From Streptomyces flavofungini (lineage in GTDB: Bacteria; Actinomycetota; Actinomycetes; Streptomycetales; Streptomycetaceae), in NCBI RefSeq assembly GCF_014650815.1, contig NZ_BMVR01000011.1, forward strand, positions 186,001-250,000: a stretch of DNA of 64,000 bases. Direction: 5' to 3'. This document shows positions 1 to 7,333 of this stretch, piece by piece (within the stretch, counting starts at the first letter, position 1; each line of letters starts with the position of its first letter). The position numbers were made by a program, and so were the translations under genes. Below the pieces are notes generated by a model. It was given only the letters and a program-made list of their open reading frames with translations, did no database searches and had not been told where the DNA came from.

Positions 1-223
1 TCTGGCTGAGGACGACGGCGTCGGCGACCTGCTTCATCTGTAGATGGCCGCCCTCGCCTTCGTGCTGGCGGTTCAGGACGTCGAGCAGGCTGTACTCCCG
101 CACGCTCAGGCCGTGCTTGGCCTGCAGGGCCCGCTCGACATGGGTCTCGATCTTCCCGTGGAGCAGGGAGAGAGCGCACCAGCCCTGGGCGAGGGCGGTG
201 AGTGCGGGGTCTGTCGCTGTCAT
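1..223 (-). CDS. MarR family transcriptional regulator (C-terminus outside window)
   Basis: The first 74 residues are visible, starting at the ATG at 221-223 and running off the left edge. They show a helix with a conserved trp (AQGWCALSLLHGKIETHVER), followed by the start of a winged helix (LSVREYSLLDVLNRQ, then MKQVADAVVLSQ), as in MarR-type repressors. MarR proteins usually bind palindromes in divergent promoters and release DNA on binding phenolic or drug-like ligands. The gene is divergent from a DHA1 efflux pump at 493, so control of that pump is a reasonable inference. The family call rests on only half of the protein. Confidence 0.8.
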   Translation of the reverse strand, partial: MTATDPALTALAQGWCALSLLHGKIETHVERALQAKHGLSVREYSLLDVLNRQHEGEGGHLQMKQVADAVVLSQ

Positions 224-310
224 GACTGTTCCTCCGTCTTCCTGCGTCCCGGACGCCTTCGTGCGGCTCGGACGGTTCCCGTGGCGGGTGACTTCTCGTG
301 TCCTCAAGCC

Positions 311-379
311 GTCGCTGCTCGCGCCCCTGAGCGGTCGGTGCTCGCGTCCCCGAGCGGTCGCTGTCCGCGTCCTTGAGCG
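311..379. repeat. Three tandem copies of a 23-bp unit
   Basis: Units run 311-333, 334-356 and 357-379. Each begins GTCGGTG or GTCGCTG and ends with a GAGCG motif, with only a few substitutions between copies. They lie between the marR start and the efflux-pump promoter, and a partial fourth copy (GTTGCGTCC) follows. Their role is unknown. They could be a slipped-strand duplication in the untranslated leader of the regulator. Confidence 0.7.
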
Positions 380-404
380 GTTGCGTCCAGGATAGTCCAC
401 CGAC

Positions 405-448
405 GCAATATCCCGCGCTTGCAATTAACCCGCGCATGCAACTATTGT
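405..448 (+). promoter_or_regulatory. Candidate promoter and operator for the efflux pump
   Basis: A plausible -35 TTGCAA (419-424) and -10 TATTGT (443-448) are separated by 18 bp. Three GCAA-A/T-rich half sites start at 405, 421 and 438, spaced 16-17 bp apart. The first also pairs with TTGC at 419-422 as an inverted repeat. This arrangement over the -35 element is what a MarR-type operator would look like. It is an inference from pattern only. Confidence 0.45.
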
Positions 449-492
449 GGACGCACGTTAAGCGCCCTTGCAACCGTCTGGAAGGTAGTTCC

Positions 493-1704
493 ATGCCTCT
501 CGCGCTCCTGGCCCTCGCGATCGGGGCCTTCGGAATCGGCACCACGGAATTCGTGATCATGGGATTGCTTCCCGAGGTCGCGGGTGACTTCGACGTCTCC
601 ATCCCCACCGCCGGTCTGCTCGTCACCGGCTACGCCCTCGGCGTTGTCGCCGGAGCACCCCTGATGACCGTCCTCGGTCAGCGGATCACCCGCAAGCGGA
701 TGCTGATGCTCCTGATGGGGCTCTTCATCGCGGGCAATCTGCTCTCCGCCGTCGCCCCCAGCTTCGGCGTGATGCTCGCCGGACGCGTCGTCGCCTCCCT
801 CGCCCATGGCGCCTTCTTCGGGATCGGTTCGGTCGTCGCGGCCGAACTCGTCGCCCCCGAGAAGAAGGCAGGCGCCATCGCCATGATGTTCACGGGTCTG
901 ACCGTGGCCAACGTGGTCGGTGTGCCGCTCGGTACGTTCGTCGGCCAGGTCGTCGGCTGGCGCGTCACCTTCGTCATCGTCGCCGGGCTGGGCGTGCTCG
1001 GCCTCGCCGGTATCGCCAAGCTCGTTCCGGACCTCCCCAAGCCCGAAGGCGTACGGCTCCGTGACGAGGTGGGCGCCTTCCGCAACGTACAGGTGCTCCT
1101 TGCCATGGCGATGACCGTCCTCGGCTTCGGCGGTGTCTTCGCGGCCATCACCTACATCACGCCGATGATGACGAACGTCGCGGGCTACTCGGACTCCTCC
1201 GTGACCTGGCTCCTGGTCCTCTTCGGCCTCGGCATGGTCGGCGGCAACCTGATCGGCGGCCGGTTCGCGGACCGCGCCCTGATGCCGATGCTGTACGTCT
1301 CGCTCGGCGCCCTCTCCGTCGTGCTCGCCCTGTTCACGCTCACCGCGCACAACAAGGTCGCCGCAGCCGTCTCCGTCGCGCTGATCGGTGCCTTCGGCTT
1401 CGCCACCGTGCCGCCGCTGCAGAAGCGGGTCCTCGACCAGGCCGCCGCCGCGCCGACGCTCGCCTCGGCCGCCAACATCGGCGCCTTCAACCTGGGCAAC
1501 GCCCTCGCGGCCTGGCTCGGCGGCCTCGTGATCTCCGCCGGCTTCGGCTACACGGCGCCGAACTGGGTGGGCGCCGCGCTGGCCGCCTCCGCCCTCGGCC
1601 TGGCCATCCTCTCGGCCGCCCTGGAGCGCCGGTCCACCTCCCCCGGCAAGGTCGTCACCGGAGCCGTGACCGTGGCCGAGGCCCCGGTGCCCGTCCACCA
1701 CTGA
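493..1704 (+). CDS. MFS transporter, DHA1 family (drug/sugar efflux type)
   Basis: The 403-residue protein has the hydrophobicity of a 12-helix major facilitator. Its N-terminal motif FGIGTTEFVIMGLLPEVA is typical of the DHA1 subgroup containing chloramphenicol-resistance and arabinose/sugar efflux permeases. The basic cytoplasmic loop GQRITRKR between helices 2 and 3 matches MFS motif A. It would export a small molecule by proton antiport. The ATG at 493 was chosen because GGAAGG lies just upstream and the protein then begins directly with helix 1; in-frame codons further upstream encode non-family sequence. It is divergent from marR and followed 105 bp later by a GlcG/HbpS-like gene. The substrate cannot be read from the sequence. 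Confidence 0.88.
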   Translation: MPLALLALAIGAFGIGTTEFVIMGLLPEVAGDFDVSIPTAGLLVTGYALGVVAGAPLMTVLGQRITRKRMLMLLMGLFIAGNLLSAVAPSFGVMLAGRVVASLAHGAFFGIGSVVAAELVAPEKKAGAIAMMFTGLTVANVVGVPLGTFVGQVVGWRVTFVIVAGLGVLGLAGIAKLVPDLPKPEGVRLRDEVGAFRNVQVLLAMAMTVLGFGGVFAAITYITPMMTNVAGYSDSSVTWLLVLFGLGMVGGNLIGGRFADRALMPMLYVSLGALSVVLALFTLTAHNKVAAAVSVALIGAFGFATVPPLQKRVLDQAAAAPTLASAANIGAFNLGNALAAWLGGLVISAGFGYTAPNWVGAALAASALGLAILSAALERRSTSPGKVVTGAVTVAEAPVPVHH

Positions 1705-1809
1705 CCACATCCCGCACGATCCCCCGATCCGGTCCCCCGGGATCCCGCACCCCGCGCCAGATCCCGCACCCCGCACACCCCCCGGCAGAACCACCAAGGA
1801 GAACTCCTC

Positions 1810-2238
1810 ATGACCACCACCCCCACCACCGCGGTCGCCCCCCTGACCACCAGCGACGCGGAGGTCCTCGTGGCCGCCGCCCGCCGCGCCGCCGAGGCCG
1901 CAGACGTCACGGTGAGCATCACCGTCCTCGACGCCGGTGGCCACCTCCTGGCCTTCCGGCGCGACGACCGGGCCGTCCTGATCTCCGGCGAGACCAGCAC
2001 CCGCAAGGCGTTCACCGCCCTCCAGCTCAACGCTCCGACCGCCGACCTCGTCGACGCGGTGCAGCCCGGCGCGCCGTTCCACACCCTGCCGACCGCCCTC
2101 GACCGGCCGTTGCTGTTCATCGCGGGCGGCGTGCCCGTCCACCGTGACGGCCGCCTCATCGGCGCGATCGGTGTCGGTGGCGGCGCCCCCGAGCAGGACC
2201 ACGAGTTCGCGACGGCGGCCGTGAAGACCCTCGCGTAG
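1810..2238 (+). CDS. GlcG/HbpS family heme-binding-like protein
   Basis: The 142-residue protein has the family pattern: a helical start (DAEVLVAAARRAAEAADV), the strand SITVLDAGGHLLAFRRDD, a central S-TRKAFTAL helix, and a glycine-rich end (FIAGGVPVHRDGRLIGAIGVGGG with EQDHEFATAAV). Members include HbpS, an extracellular heme-binding and redox-sensing protein of streptomycetes, and GlcG of unknown role. No signal peptide is visible here, so a cytoplasmic location is likely. An AAGGAG site precedes the ATG. It sits downstream of the efflux pump in the same direction and may be co-transcribed. Heme binding itself is not shown by the sequence. Confidence 0.82.
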   Translation: MTTTPTTAVAPLTTSDAEVLVAAARRAAEAADVTVSITVLDAGGHLLAFRRDDRAVLISGETSTRKAFTALQLNAPTADLVDAVQPGAPFHTLPTALDRPLLFIAGGVPVHRDGRLIGAIGVGGGAPEQDHEFATAAVKTLA

Positions 2239-2390
2239 CGCGGCTGCGGCGGCGGTTTCCCGGGCGTCCGGCCACTCCCGGCGTCCCCCGCCGTACTCCT
2301 GCGGTAGTACGGCCTCGTAGCGGGCTCGTCAGCGGACCGCGGGCCCGGGCAGGCCGCACAGAAGGCGACCATGAAGCCCGCGACAAAGCC

Positions 2391-2429
2391 CGCCCTCAAG
2401 TGCCGGAAACACCAAGGCACTTGAGGGCG
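2391..2429. terminator. Bidirectional hairpin terminator
   Basis: The perfect 14-bp inverted repeat CGCCCTCAAGTGCC / GGCACTTGAGGGCG (2391-2404 and 2416-2429) has an 11-nt loop. It lies exactly between two convergent genes, so it can serve both. There is no strong T-run, as is usual for Streptomyces terminators. Confidence 0.85.
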
Positions 2430-2465
2430 AGCTTCGACGTGCTCGCTCGCGGCGACCCGGGGCTG

Positions 2466-3344
2466 TCAGCCCGCGGCGACCGTCAGCGGGGCGAACCGGC
2501 GCGTCCAGTCACCGGGCAGCTCCGGGACGCCGTGCGTCATCACGGCGTTGAAGGCGACGGACTCGAGGCCGCGGACCTTGACCCAGGTGAGCAGTTCCTC
2601 GTGGCGTACGTCGATGTCGGTGCGTAGCGGCCGGTCGGTGTGGGCTCCGAGGGACGCGATGAGGGCCTTCGCCGTCTCCGTGTCCCGGGCGATCAGCGGG
2701 CCGACGACGTGGGTTTCCATGTTCGGCCATGCGCCTGCGTAGCCGATGATCTCGCCGTCGGCCTCCGCGACCCTCAGCTGGTCGGTGAACGCCGGGAGAC
2801 GGGTCAGTACGTGGGTGCGGTCGAGGCCGAAGACCTCTGTGTCGAGCCTGACGAGGGTGGGCAGGTCCTCCGCGGTCGCCGCCCGGGTGGTGACGCCCGG
2901 AGCCTGCGCGTCCGAGGTGGCGGGTGTGAAGCGGCCGACGACCATCTCGGCGCGGCCGGTCGTCTTGAAGCCGAGCTGTTCGTAGAGGAGACGGCCGTTC
3001 GGCGTTGCGTGCAGGGTGAGTGGTGTGGTGCCGGCGGACTCGATGACGCTGCGCATCAGATGGCGGCCGATGCCCTTGCGGGCATGGCGCTCGGCGACCA
3101 GCACCATGCCGATCGCCGAGAGGGAGGGGTTCTCCAGGGGTCCGTACTGGGTGACGACGCAGGCGGCGAGCAGGCCGGGGCGGTCGGGGTCGTCGATGCC
3201 GTAGCCCGTTCCGGCCGAGAGCAGCAGGCCCCATTTGTGTTCCTCGCGGGGCCAGCCACGGTCCTCGGACAGATCGGCGCAGGCCGTGAGGTCACGGGGA
3301 GTCAGCCTGCGGATGGGCAGTGCGGAGAGGGTAGGTGTCGACAC
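2466..3344 (-). CDS. GNAT family N-acetyltransferase, two-domain
   Basis: The protein has 292 residues. The N-terminal half carries the acetyl-CoA-binding signature of GNAT enzymes (VLVAERHARKGIGRHLM, near residues 80-97) and the usual strand-4/5 splay. The C-terminal half repeats a degenerate GNAT fold ending RGLESVAFNAVMTHG, as in PF18014-type double-GNAT proteins. The acceptor substrate is unknown. The GTG start at 3344 follows the stop of the upstream membrane-protein gene by 5 bp, so translation is probably coupled; there is no good Shine-Dalgarno of its own. The two genes form one leftward operon. Confidence 0.85.
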   Translation of the reverse strand: MSTPTLSALPIRRLTPRDLTACADLSEDRGWPREEHKWGLLLSAGTGYGIDDPDRPGLLAACVVTQYGPLENPSLSAIGMVLVAERHARKGIGRHLMRSVIESAGTTPLTLHATPNGRLLYEQLGFKTTGRAEMVVGRFTPATSDAQAPGVTTRAATAEDLPTLVRLDTEVFGLDRTHVLTRLPAFTDQLRVAEADGEIIGYAGAWPNMETHVVGPLIARDTETAKALIASLGAHTDRPLRTDIDVRHEELLTWVKVRGLESVAFNAVMTHGVPELPGDWTRRFAPLTVAAG

Positions 3345-3349
3345 GCGGG

Positions 3350-3940
3350 TCAGGCTGTCTGACGCATGACCTCGGCGTCCACCTTTTTGTGGGTAGAAGC
3401 ACGCTGCTTTTGGCCAAGTTGTTTCTGGTCAGTCCGGTGTGTGGCGCGCAGGCGCCGACCGCGCCGGGTCAGGCCCCAGGGCTTGAGGACCGAGATGACC
3501 GTCATGAACAGATATGCGCTCATCGAGACGATGGGTCCGGCGATGAGGTCGGTCGAGCTGGCCAACTGCTCTCCGGCGGTCACGGTCGCGACCGCGTCGT
3601 TGACGCCCGGCCGCAGTGCGAAGGTCGACGCGGTGACGGTGGCCAGGGTCAGCCAGAACTTCGTATAGACCCAGCGGTGCTGAGCGAGCCCCCAGGGCGT
3701 GCCCAGGGAGAGCAGCACACCGCTCAGCAGCGTGAGGAAGGCCAGTGGGAGCACCAGCCAGTCGGTGAAGACCTTCATCGCGCGGACGGAGGCCTCGATG
3801 GTCGGGGCGGAATCGGTGGTGATCGCGGCCGCGGCGAGCGCGACGAGGCCGAGCGTGAGCCCGAGCCAGCCGGCGGAGGCGGCGACGTGGACGACGAGGG
3901 TGGCCCGGCGTGCGGGGCGGCGTAGTTTCACGTGAAACAC
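3350..3940 (-). CDS. Integral membrane protein, DUF2269-like
   Basis: The protein has about 196 residues and four or five hydrophobic segments (VVHVAASAGWLGLTLGLVALA near residue 15; WLVLPLAFLTLLSGVLLSL; FWLTLATVTASTFAL; GPIVSMSAYLFMTVISVL), followed by a basic hydrophilic tail. The layout resembles DUF2269-type membrane proteins; no enzymatic motif is seen. The GTG at 3940 and the alternative GTG at 3931 both fall within or beside a perfect parS site, so the protein begins MFHVK. Upstream in-frame codons reach into the divergent HAD gene and are unlikely to be used. Function unknown. Confidence 0.72.
   Translation of the reverse strand: MFHVKLRRPARRATLVVHVAASAGWLGLTLGLVALAAAAITTDSAPTIEASVRAMKVFTDWLVLPLAFLTLLSGVLLSLGTPWGLAQHRWVYTKFWLTLATVTASTFALRPGVNDAVATVTAGEQLASSTDLIAGPIVSMSAYLFMTVISVLKPWGLTRRGRRLRATHRTDQKQLGQKQRASTHKKVDAEVMRQTA
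3925..3938. other. parS: parS site (ParB-binding), perfect match
   Basis: GTTTCACGTGAAAC is the exact 14-bp palindrome described as the Streptomyces parS consensus, bound by ParB during chromosome segregation and clustered around oriC. Here it overlaps the start codons of the membrane protein gene. Confidence 0.93.
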
Positions 3941-3966
3941 GGTGCCGGGAGAAGCGAGCCGAGGCG

Positions 3967-3995
3967 TCTGACAGCGGGAGTAACCGCGGGTACTA
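3967..3995 (+). promoter_or_regulatory. Candidate promoter giving a leaderless mRNA for the HAD gene
   Basis: A -35 CTGACA (3967-3972), a 17-bp spacer and a -10 TACTAG (3990-3995) predict transcription starting a few bases before or at the ATG at 4008. No Shine-Dalgarno precedes that ATG, which fits leaderless translation. Confidence 0.5.
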
Positions 3996-4007
3996 GCCTC
4001 GGCGTAC

Positions 4008-4679
4008 ATGGCACGCCTACACCTCTTCGATTTGGACGGCACGCTGCTGTACGGCACCGCCGCACCCGTGGAGATCTCCCGTCAGCTCGGCCTGGAGCGG
4101 GAGATCGCGGAGCTGGAGCGGGACTTCGTCGCGGGGCACATCGACTCCCCGCAGTACGCGGTGCGGGTGCACGCGCTGTGGGCGGACCTCACCGACGCCG
4201 ATGTGACGGCGGCCTTCGAGGGGGCGCCGTGGCTGGGCAGCATCCAGGACACCTGGGCCGAGATCCGTGCGAACGGCGACTATTGCGCCGTTGTCTCGCT
4301 GTCTCCGTCGTTCTTCGTGGAGCGGCTGCTGGGGTGGGGCGCCCATGCCGCGTTCGGCTCGCGATTCCCGGCCGTGCCGTTCACCGAGCCCGTGAATCCC
4401 GAAGGCATCCTCGACCCGGCGGCCAAGGTGAAGATCGCGAACCGGCTCTGTGAAGAGTTCGGGGTGAGCCCGGCCGATTGCGTTGCCTACGGAGACTCAC
4501 TGTCCGACCTGGACCTGTTCACCGCGATGCCCGTTTCGGTCGCGGTCAACGCGGATCCGCGGCTGATCGACCTGGCCACACACACGTATGTCGGACGCGA
4601 TTTGTGGAAGGCGTACGAATTGGTGCGCAGGCCGGTAATCGAGGCAATTGATGGGGGTGGACCCTTGAATTCCGAGTGA
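4008..4679 (+). CDS. HAD-superfamily phosphatase, SerB-like (HAD-IB)
   Basis: The 223-residue protein carries all four HAD motifs: I, FDLDGTL (nucleophile Asp8, acid Asp10); II, VVSLSPS; III, the lysine in AAKVKIANRL; IV, YGDSLSDLDLF. The small helical cap inserted between motifs I and II places it with phosphoserine-phosphatase-like HAD-IB enzymes. It hydrolyses a phosphate monoester through a phospho-aspartate intermediate; the substrate is not evident. It is divergent from the membrane protein/GNAT operon, with only 67 bp between starts. Confidence 0.85.
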   Translation: MARLHLFDLDGTLLYGTAAPVEISRQLGLEREIAELERDFVAGHIDSPQYAVRVHALWADLTDADVTAAFEGAPWLGSIQDTWAEIRANGDYCAVVSLSPSFFVERLLGWGAHAAFGSRFPAVPFTEPVNPEGILDPAAKVKIANRLCEEFGVSPADCVAYGDSLSDLDLFTAMPVSVAVNADPRLIDLATHTYVGRDLWKAYELVRRPVIEAIDGGGPLNSE

Positions 4680-5054
4680 AGGAAGGGTACTTGTGCGCTG
4701 AGCGGCGGCCGGTATGGTCGACTCCGGTTCAGGCCAGGGGCGGAGAACGGTTCGAGCCAGGGGCGTGGGAGGCGCAACCGAGGGGGCGCGGACGCAGATC
4801 AACAAAGCTTAACGGGGCAAAGAGATCGAGAACCCGTACTTCCGGCTTTGTGCTCCGCAGAATGGATGCGGCTGCGATGCTGCGGATGAGCTGACTGCGG
4901 CCAATGTCACATTCTCTCCCTACTTGTCCGTAACTCTTGGGGCGCCAGGGTTCAATGTGATCGACATGGGCTGGCGAGGCAGAGCGAGGGAAGCACGCAC
5001 GTTCCGCTGAGGAAGTGCACGACCGACCGAGAGATGTTCGAGGCGAGGCACAGC
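4680..5054. other. Intergenic region with a direct repeat and a nested stem-loop
   Basis: This 375-bp stretch holds no credible gene. A 23-bp near-duplicate occupies 4725-4747 and 4748-4770 (CGGTTC-GCCAGGGGCG core). At 4802-4851, an outer stem ACAAAGC/GCTTTGT encloses an inner stem ACGGG/CCCGT with a 16-nt A/G-rich loop. A weak promoter-like TTGTCC with 17-bp spacing (4924-4952) lies nearer the globin gene. The structure could be the terminator of the HAD gene or a leader RNA of the globin gene. Confidence 0.45.
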
Positions 5055-6728
5055 ATGGACGCTCCGACCACCACGTCGGCGGGCAACGGCACTTCCGGGG
5101 ACAACGGCGGTTCTGGCGGCTGGTTCACGCCCCGCAGATCGCCAAGGCCTCAGGAGGGCGCGGAGGCGCCTCCGGCGGCGGAGCAGGACGGGGCAGCGCC
5201 CGAACCCGAGGACGGGCCCAGGGAGGCGCCGTCCGGGCGGCGGGTGTCGGCGATACGGCCCCTCGGCAGACCGGCTGTCTCCGGCGGCACGGAGGCCGGT
5301 GCGGGGCGAATATCCGCCACGATGCCCCAGTCGCAGGTGAGTTACGCGGACGAGGACGTCGCGCACGCGGTGGCCGAGGAGGACGTGGACGTCACGCACA
5401 CGGTCGCAGCGGCCGACGCGGACGCCGAGGCCGACCTGATGCCGGATGCCGAGACCCCGCCGACGCCGGAGGCTCCAGCCGCCAGCACCCACGCCGAAGA
5501 GGCCGTCGACGCCCACGGACATGTCACCGCCGCCGTCGAGACACACGCCCACGCGCCCGCCGCCGTCGCCCACGCAGGCACCCCCGCCCCCGCCGAACCC
5601 ACCCCCCACCAGCCCGACGCCTCCCCCGACGCCGTCCTCGTGCAGCGCACAATGGCCGAGATCGCACCCGTCTCCGACAAGGTCACCTCGTACTTCTACG
5701 CGCTCCTGTTCACCCGCCACCCGGACCTGCGCGTCCTGTTCCCGGCCGCGATGGACACCCAGCGCGACCGGCTGCTCAAGGCGCTGCTGACCGCCGCGGA
5801 GAACATCGACCACACCGACGTACTCGTCACGTATCTGCGCAATCTCGGCCGCGGACACCGCAAGTACGGCACGCAGCCCGAGCACTACCCAGCCGTCGGG
5901 GAGTGTCTGATCGGCGCGCTGAGCCGGTACGCGAGCGCCAGCTGGGACGAGGAGACCGAGGCCGCCTGGGTCCGGGCGTACACGACGATCTCCCAGGTCA
6001 TGATCGACGCGGCGGCCGAGGACGAACTGCGGGCGCCCGCCTGGTGGTACGCGGAGGTCGTCTCGCACGACCTCAGGACGCCTGACATCGCTGTCATCAC
6101 CGCCCGCCCCGACCAGCCGTACCCCTTCCTCGCGGGCCAGTACACGAGCCTGGAAACCCCCTGGTGGCCGCGCATATGGCGGCACTACTCCTTCGCGTCG
6201 GCGCCCCGTTCCGACGGACTGCTCTCGTTCCATGTGAAGGCGGTCCCGGCGGGCTGGGTCTCCAACGCCCTGGTACACCGCGCCCGCCCCGGCGACGTGG
6301 TCCGGCTCGGCCCGCCCGCCGGTTCGATGACCGTGGACCACTCGACCGACAGCGGGCTGCTGTGTCTGGGCGGAGGGACCGGCATAGCGCCCATCAAGGC
6401 GCTCGTGGAGGACGTCGCCGAGCACGGCAGGCGGCGGCCGGTCGAGGTCTTCTACGGCGCGCGCACCGACCACGACCTGTACGACATCGACACGATGCTG
6501 CGCCTCCAGCAGACCCACCCGTGGCTGGCCGTCCGCCCGATCGTCGACAACCGGGCCCAACTGCCCGACGCGGTGCGTGAGTACGGCCCCTGGAACGAGT
6601 ACGACGCCTATCTCTCGGGTCCGCCCGGGATGATCCGCAGCGGCGTGGACGCGCTGCGGGACGTGGGCATACCGGCGGGCCGCATCCGGCACGACTCGGT
6701 GGAGGAACTGGTCGCGGCCGCCGACTGA
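5055..6728 (+). CDS. Globin-FAD/NAD reductase (flavohemoglobin-like) with long disordered N-terminus
   Basis: The protein has 557 residues. The first ~190 are low-complexity (Ala, Pro, Glu, His rich). A globin domain follows (about 193-325) with proximal His268 in GRGHRKYG. The reductase module carries the FAD motif RHYS (about 376) and the nucleotide motif GGGTGIAP (about 439). Canonical flavohemoglobins (about 400 residues) are nitric-oxide dioxygenases with the same domain order, so NO detoxification or electron transfer to a globin is likely. The ATG at 5055 has GAGG six bases upstream; an ATG at 5034 is the alternative. The N-terminal extension is unusual, and some canonical Hmp residues could not be checked by alignment. 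Confidence 0.85.
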   Translation: MDAPTTTSAGNGTSGDNGGSGGWFTPRRSPRPQEGAEAPPAAEQDGAAPEPEDGPREAPSGRRVSAIRPLGRPAVSGGTEAGAGRISATMPQSQVSYADEDVAHAVAEEDVDVTHTVAAADADAEADLMPDAETPPTPEAPAASTHAEEAVDAHGHVTAAVETHAHAPAAVAHAGTPAPAEPTPHQPDASPDAVLVQRTMAEIAPVSDKVTSYFYALLFTRHPDLRVLFPAAMDTQRDRLLKALLTAAENIDHTDVLVTYLRNLGRGHRKYGTQPEHYPAVGECLIGALSRYASASWDEETEAAWVRAYTTISQVMIDAAAEDELRAPAWWYAEVVSHDLRTPDIAVITARPDQPYPFLAGQYTSLETPWWPRIWRHYSFASAPRSDGLLSFHVKAVPAGWVSNALVHRARPGDVVRLGPPAGSMTVDHSTDSGLLCLGGGTGIAPIKALVEDVAEHGRRRPVEVFYGARTDHDLYDIDTMLRLQQTHPWLAVRPIVDNRAQLPDAVREYGPWNEYDAYLSGPPGMIRSGVDALRDVGIPAGRIRHDSVEELVAAAD

Positions 6729-6757
6729 CCCGCGCGGATCAGTCGGCCGTCAGCCCA

Positions 6758-6782
6758 GGCCGGGTGCGAGCCCAGCCCGGCC
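6758..6782. terminator. Possible weak terminator between convergent genes
   Basis: A 7-bp all-GC inverted repeat, GGCCGGG (6758-6764) and CCCGGCC (6776-6782), lies in the 64-bp gap between the converging globin and NUDIX genes. The stem is short, so confidence is low. Confidence 0.35.
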
Positions 6783-6792
6783 GGACGTGCGC

Positions 6793-7275
6793 TCAGCCCA
6801 GGTCGGGCGCGTGCATCGCCCGTACGCCCTCGATGTTCCCGTCCAGATAGTGCCGCAGCGACAGCGGCACCAGATGGACCGAGGCGATCCCGACGCGGGT
6901 GAACGGCACCCGCACGATCTCGTACTCACCGGCGGGCTCGTCGATCTCGGGGCCGTGCCGCTGGGTCAGGTCCATGGACTCCAGGCGGCAGACGAAGAAG
7001 TGCTGCACCTTCACGCCGGTCGCGCCGCCGTCCTCGCCGATGTGCTCGACGGTGTCCACGAAGCAGGGCACCACATCGAGGATCTTGGCGCCCAGTTCCT
7101 CGTGCACTTCCCGGTGGAGCGCGTCGATGACGGTCGCGTCCTCCTCCTCGACACCGCCGCCCGGGGTGAGCCAGTACGGATCCACGCCGGGCTTGGTCCG
7201 CTTGATGAGGATCAGGTCGTCCCCGTCGAGGAGGACGGCACGTGCGGTGCGCTTGACCACGGGTCGGACGGTCAT
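6793..7275 (-). CDS. NUDIX hydrolase
   Basis: The 160-residue protein contains a full NUDIX box (GGGVEEEDATVIDAL then REVHEELGA, about residues 38-62), matching Gx5Ex7REUxEExGU. Members hydrolyse nucleoside diphosphates linked to another moiety, using divalent cations. The preceding segment KRTARAVLLDGDDLILIKRT is the usual first strand pair. The ATG at 7275 is preferred because translation further upstream is not family-like and would cross a parS-like site. The substrate is unpredictable from sequence alone. Confidence 0.88.
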   Translation of the reverse strand: MTVRPVVKRTARAVLLDGDDLILIKRTKPGVDPYWLTPGGGVEEEDATVIDALHREVHEELGAKILDVVPCFVDTVEHIGEDGGATGVKVQHFFVCRLESMDLTQRHGPEIDEPAGEYEIVRVPFTRVGIASVHLVPLSLRHYLDGNIEGVRAMHAPDLG

Positions 7276-7296
7276 GGGAGAAATGTGGCCCGGACT

Positions 7297-7310
7297 GTTC
7301 CACGTGAAAC
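7297..7310. other. parS: parS-like site, one mismatch
   Basis: GTTCCACGTGAAAC differs from the 14-bp parS consensus only at position 4 (T to C). It lies in the short gap between the NUDIX start and the lysR stop. Single-mismatch sites are known to bind ParB in Streptomyces, usually more weakly. Confidence 0.75.
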
Positions 7311-7333
7311 ATCGCGACCCGGCCGGACCGTCC

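Noticed and set aside
442..2202. Long minus-strand open frame opposite the efflux pump
   Set aside because: It is a GC-rich antisense shadow: composition is dominated by Gly, Asp, Arg and Glu, with no family signature. The plus strand encodes a clear transporter.
4725..4770. GGTTCGAGCC-like T-loop sequence as a sign of a tRNA gene
   Set aside because: No acceptor stem, anticodon stem or CCA-proximal pairing could be built; it is part of a 23-bp direct duplication.
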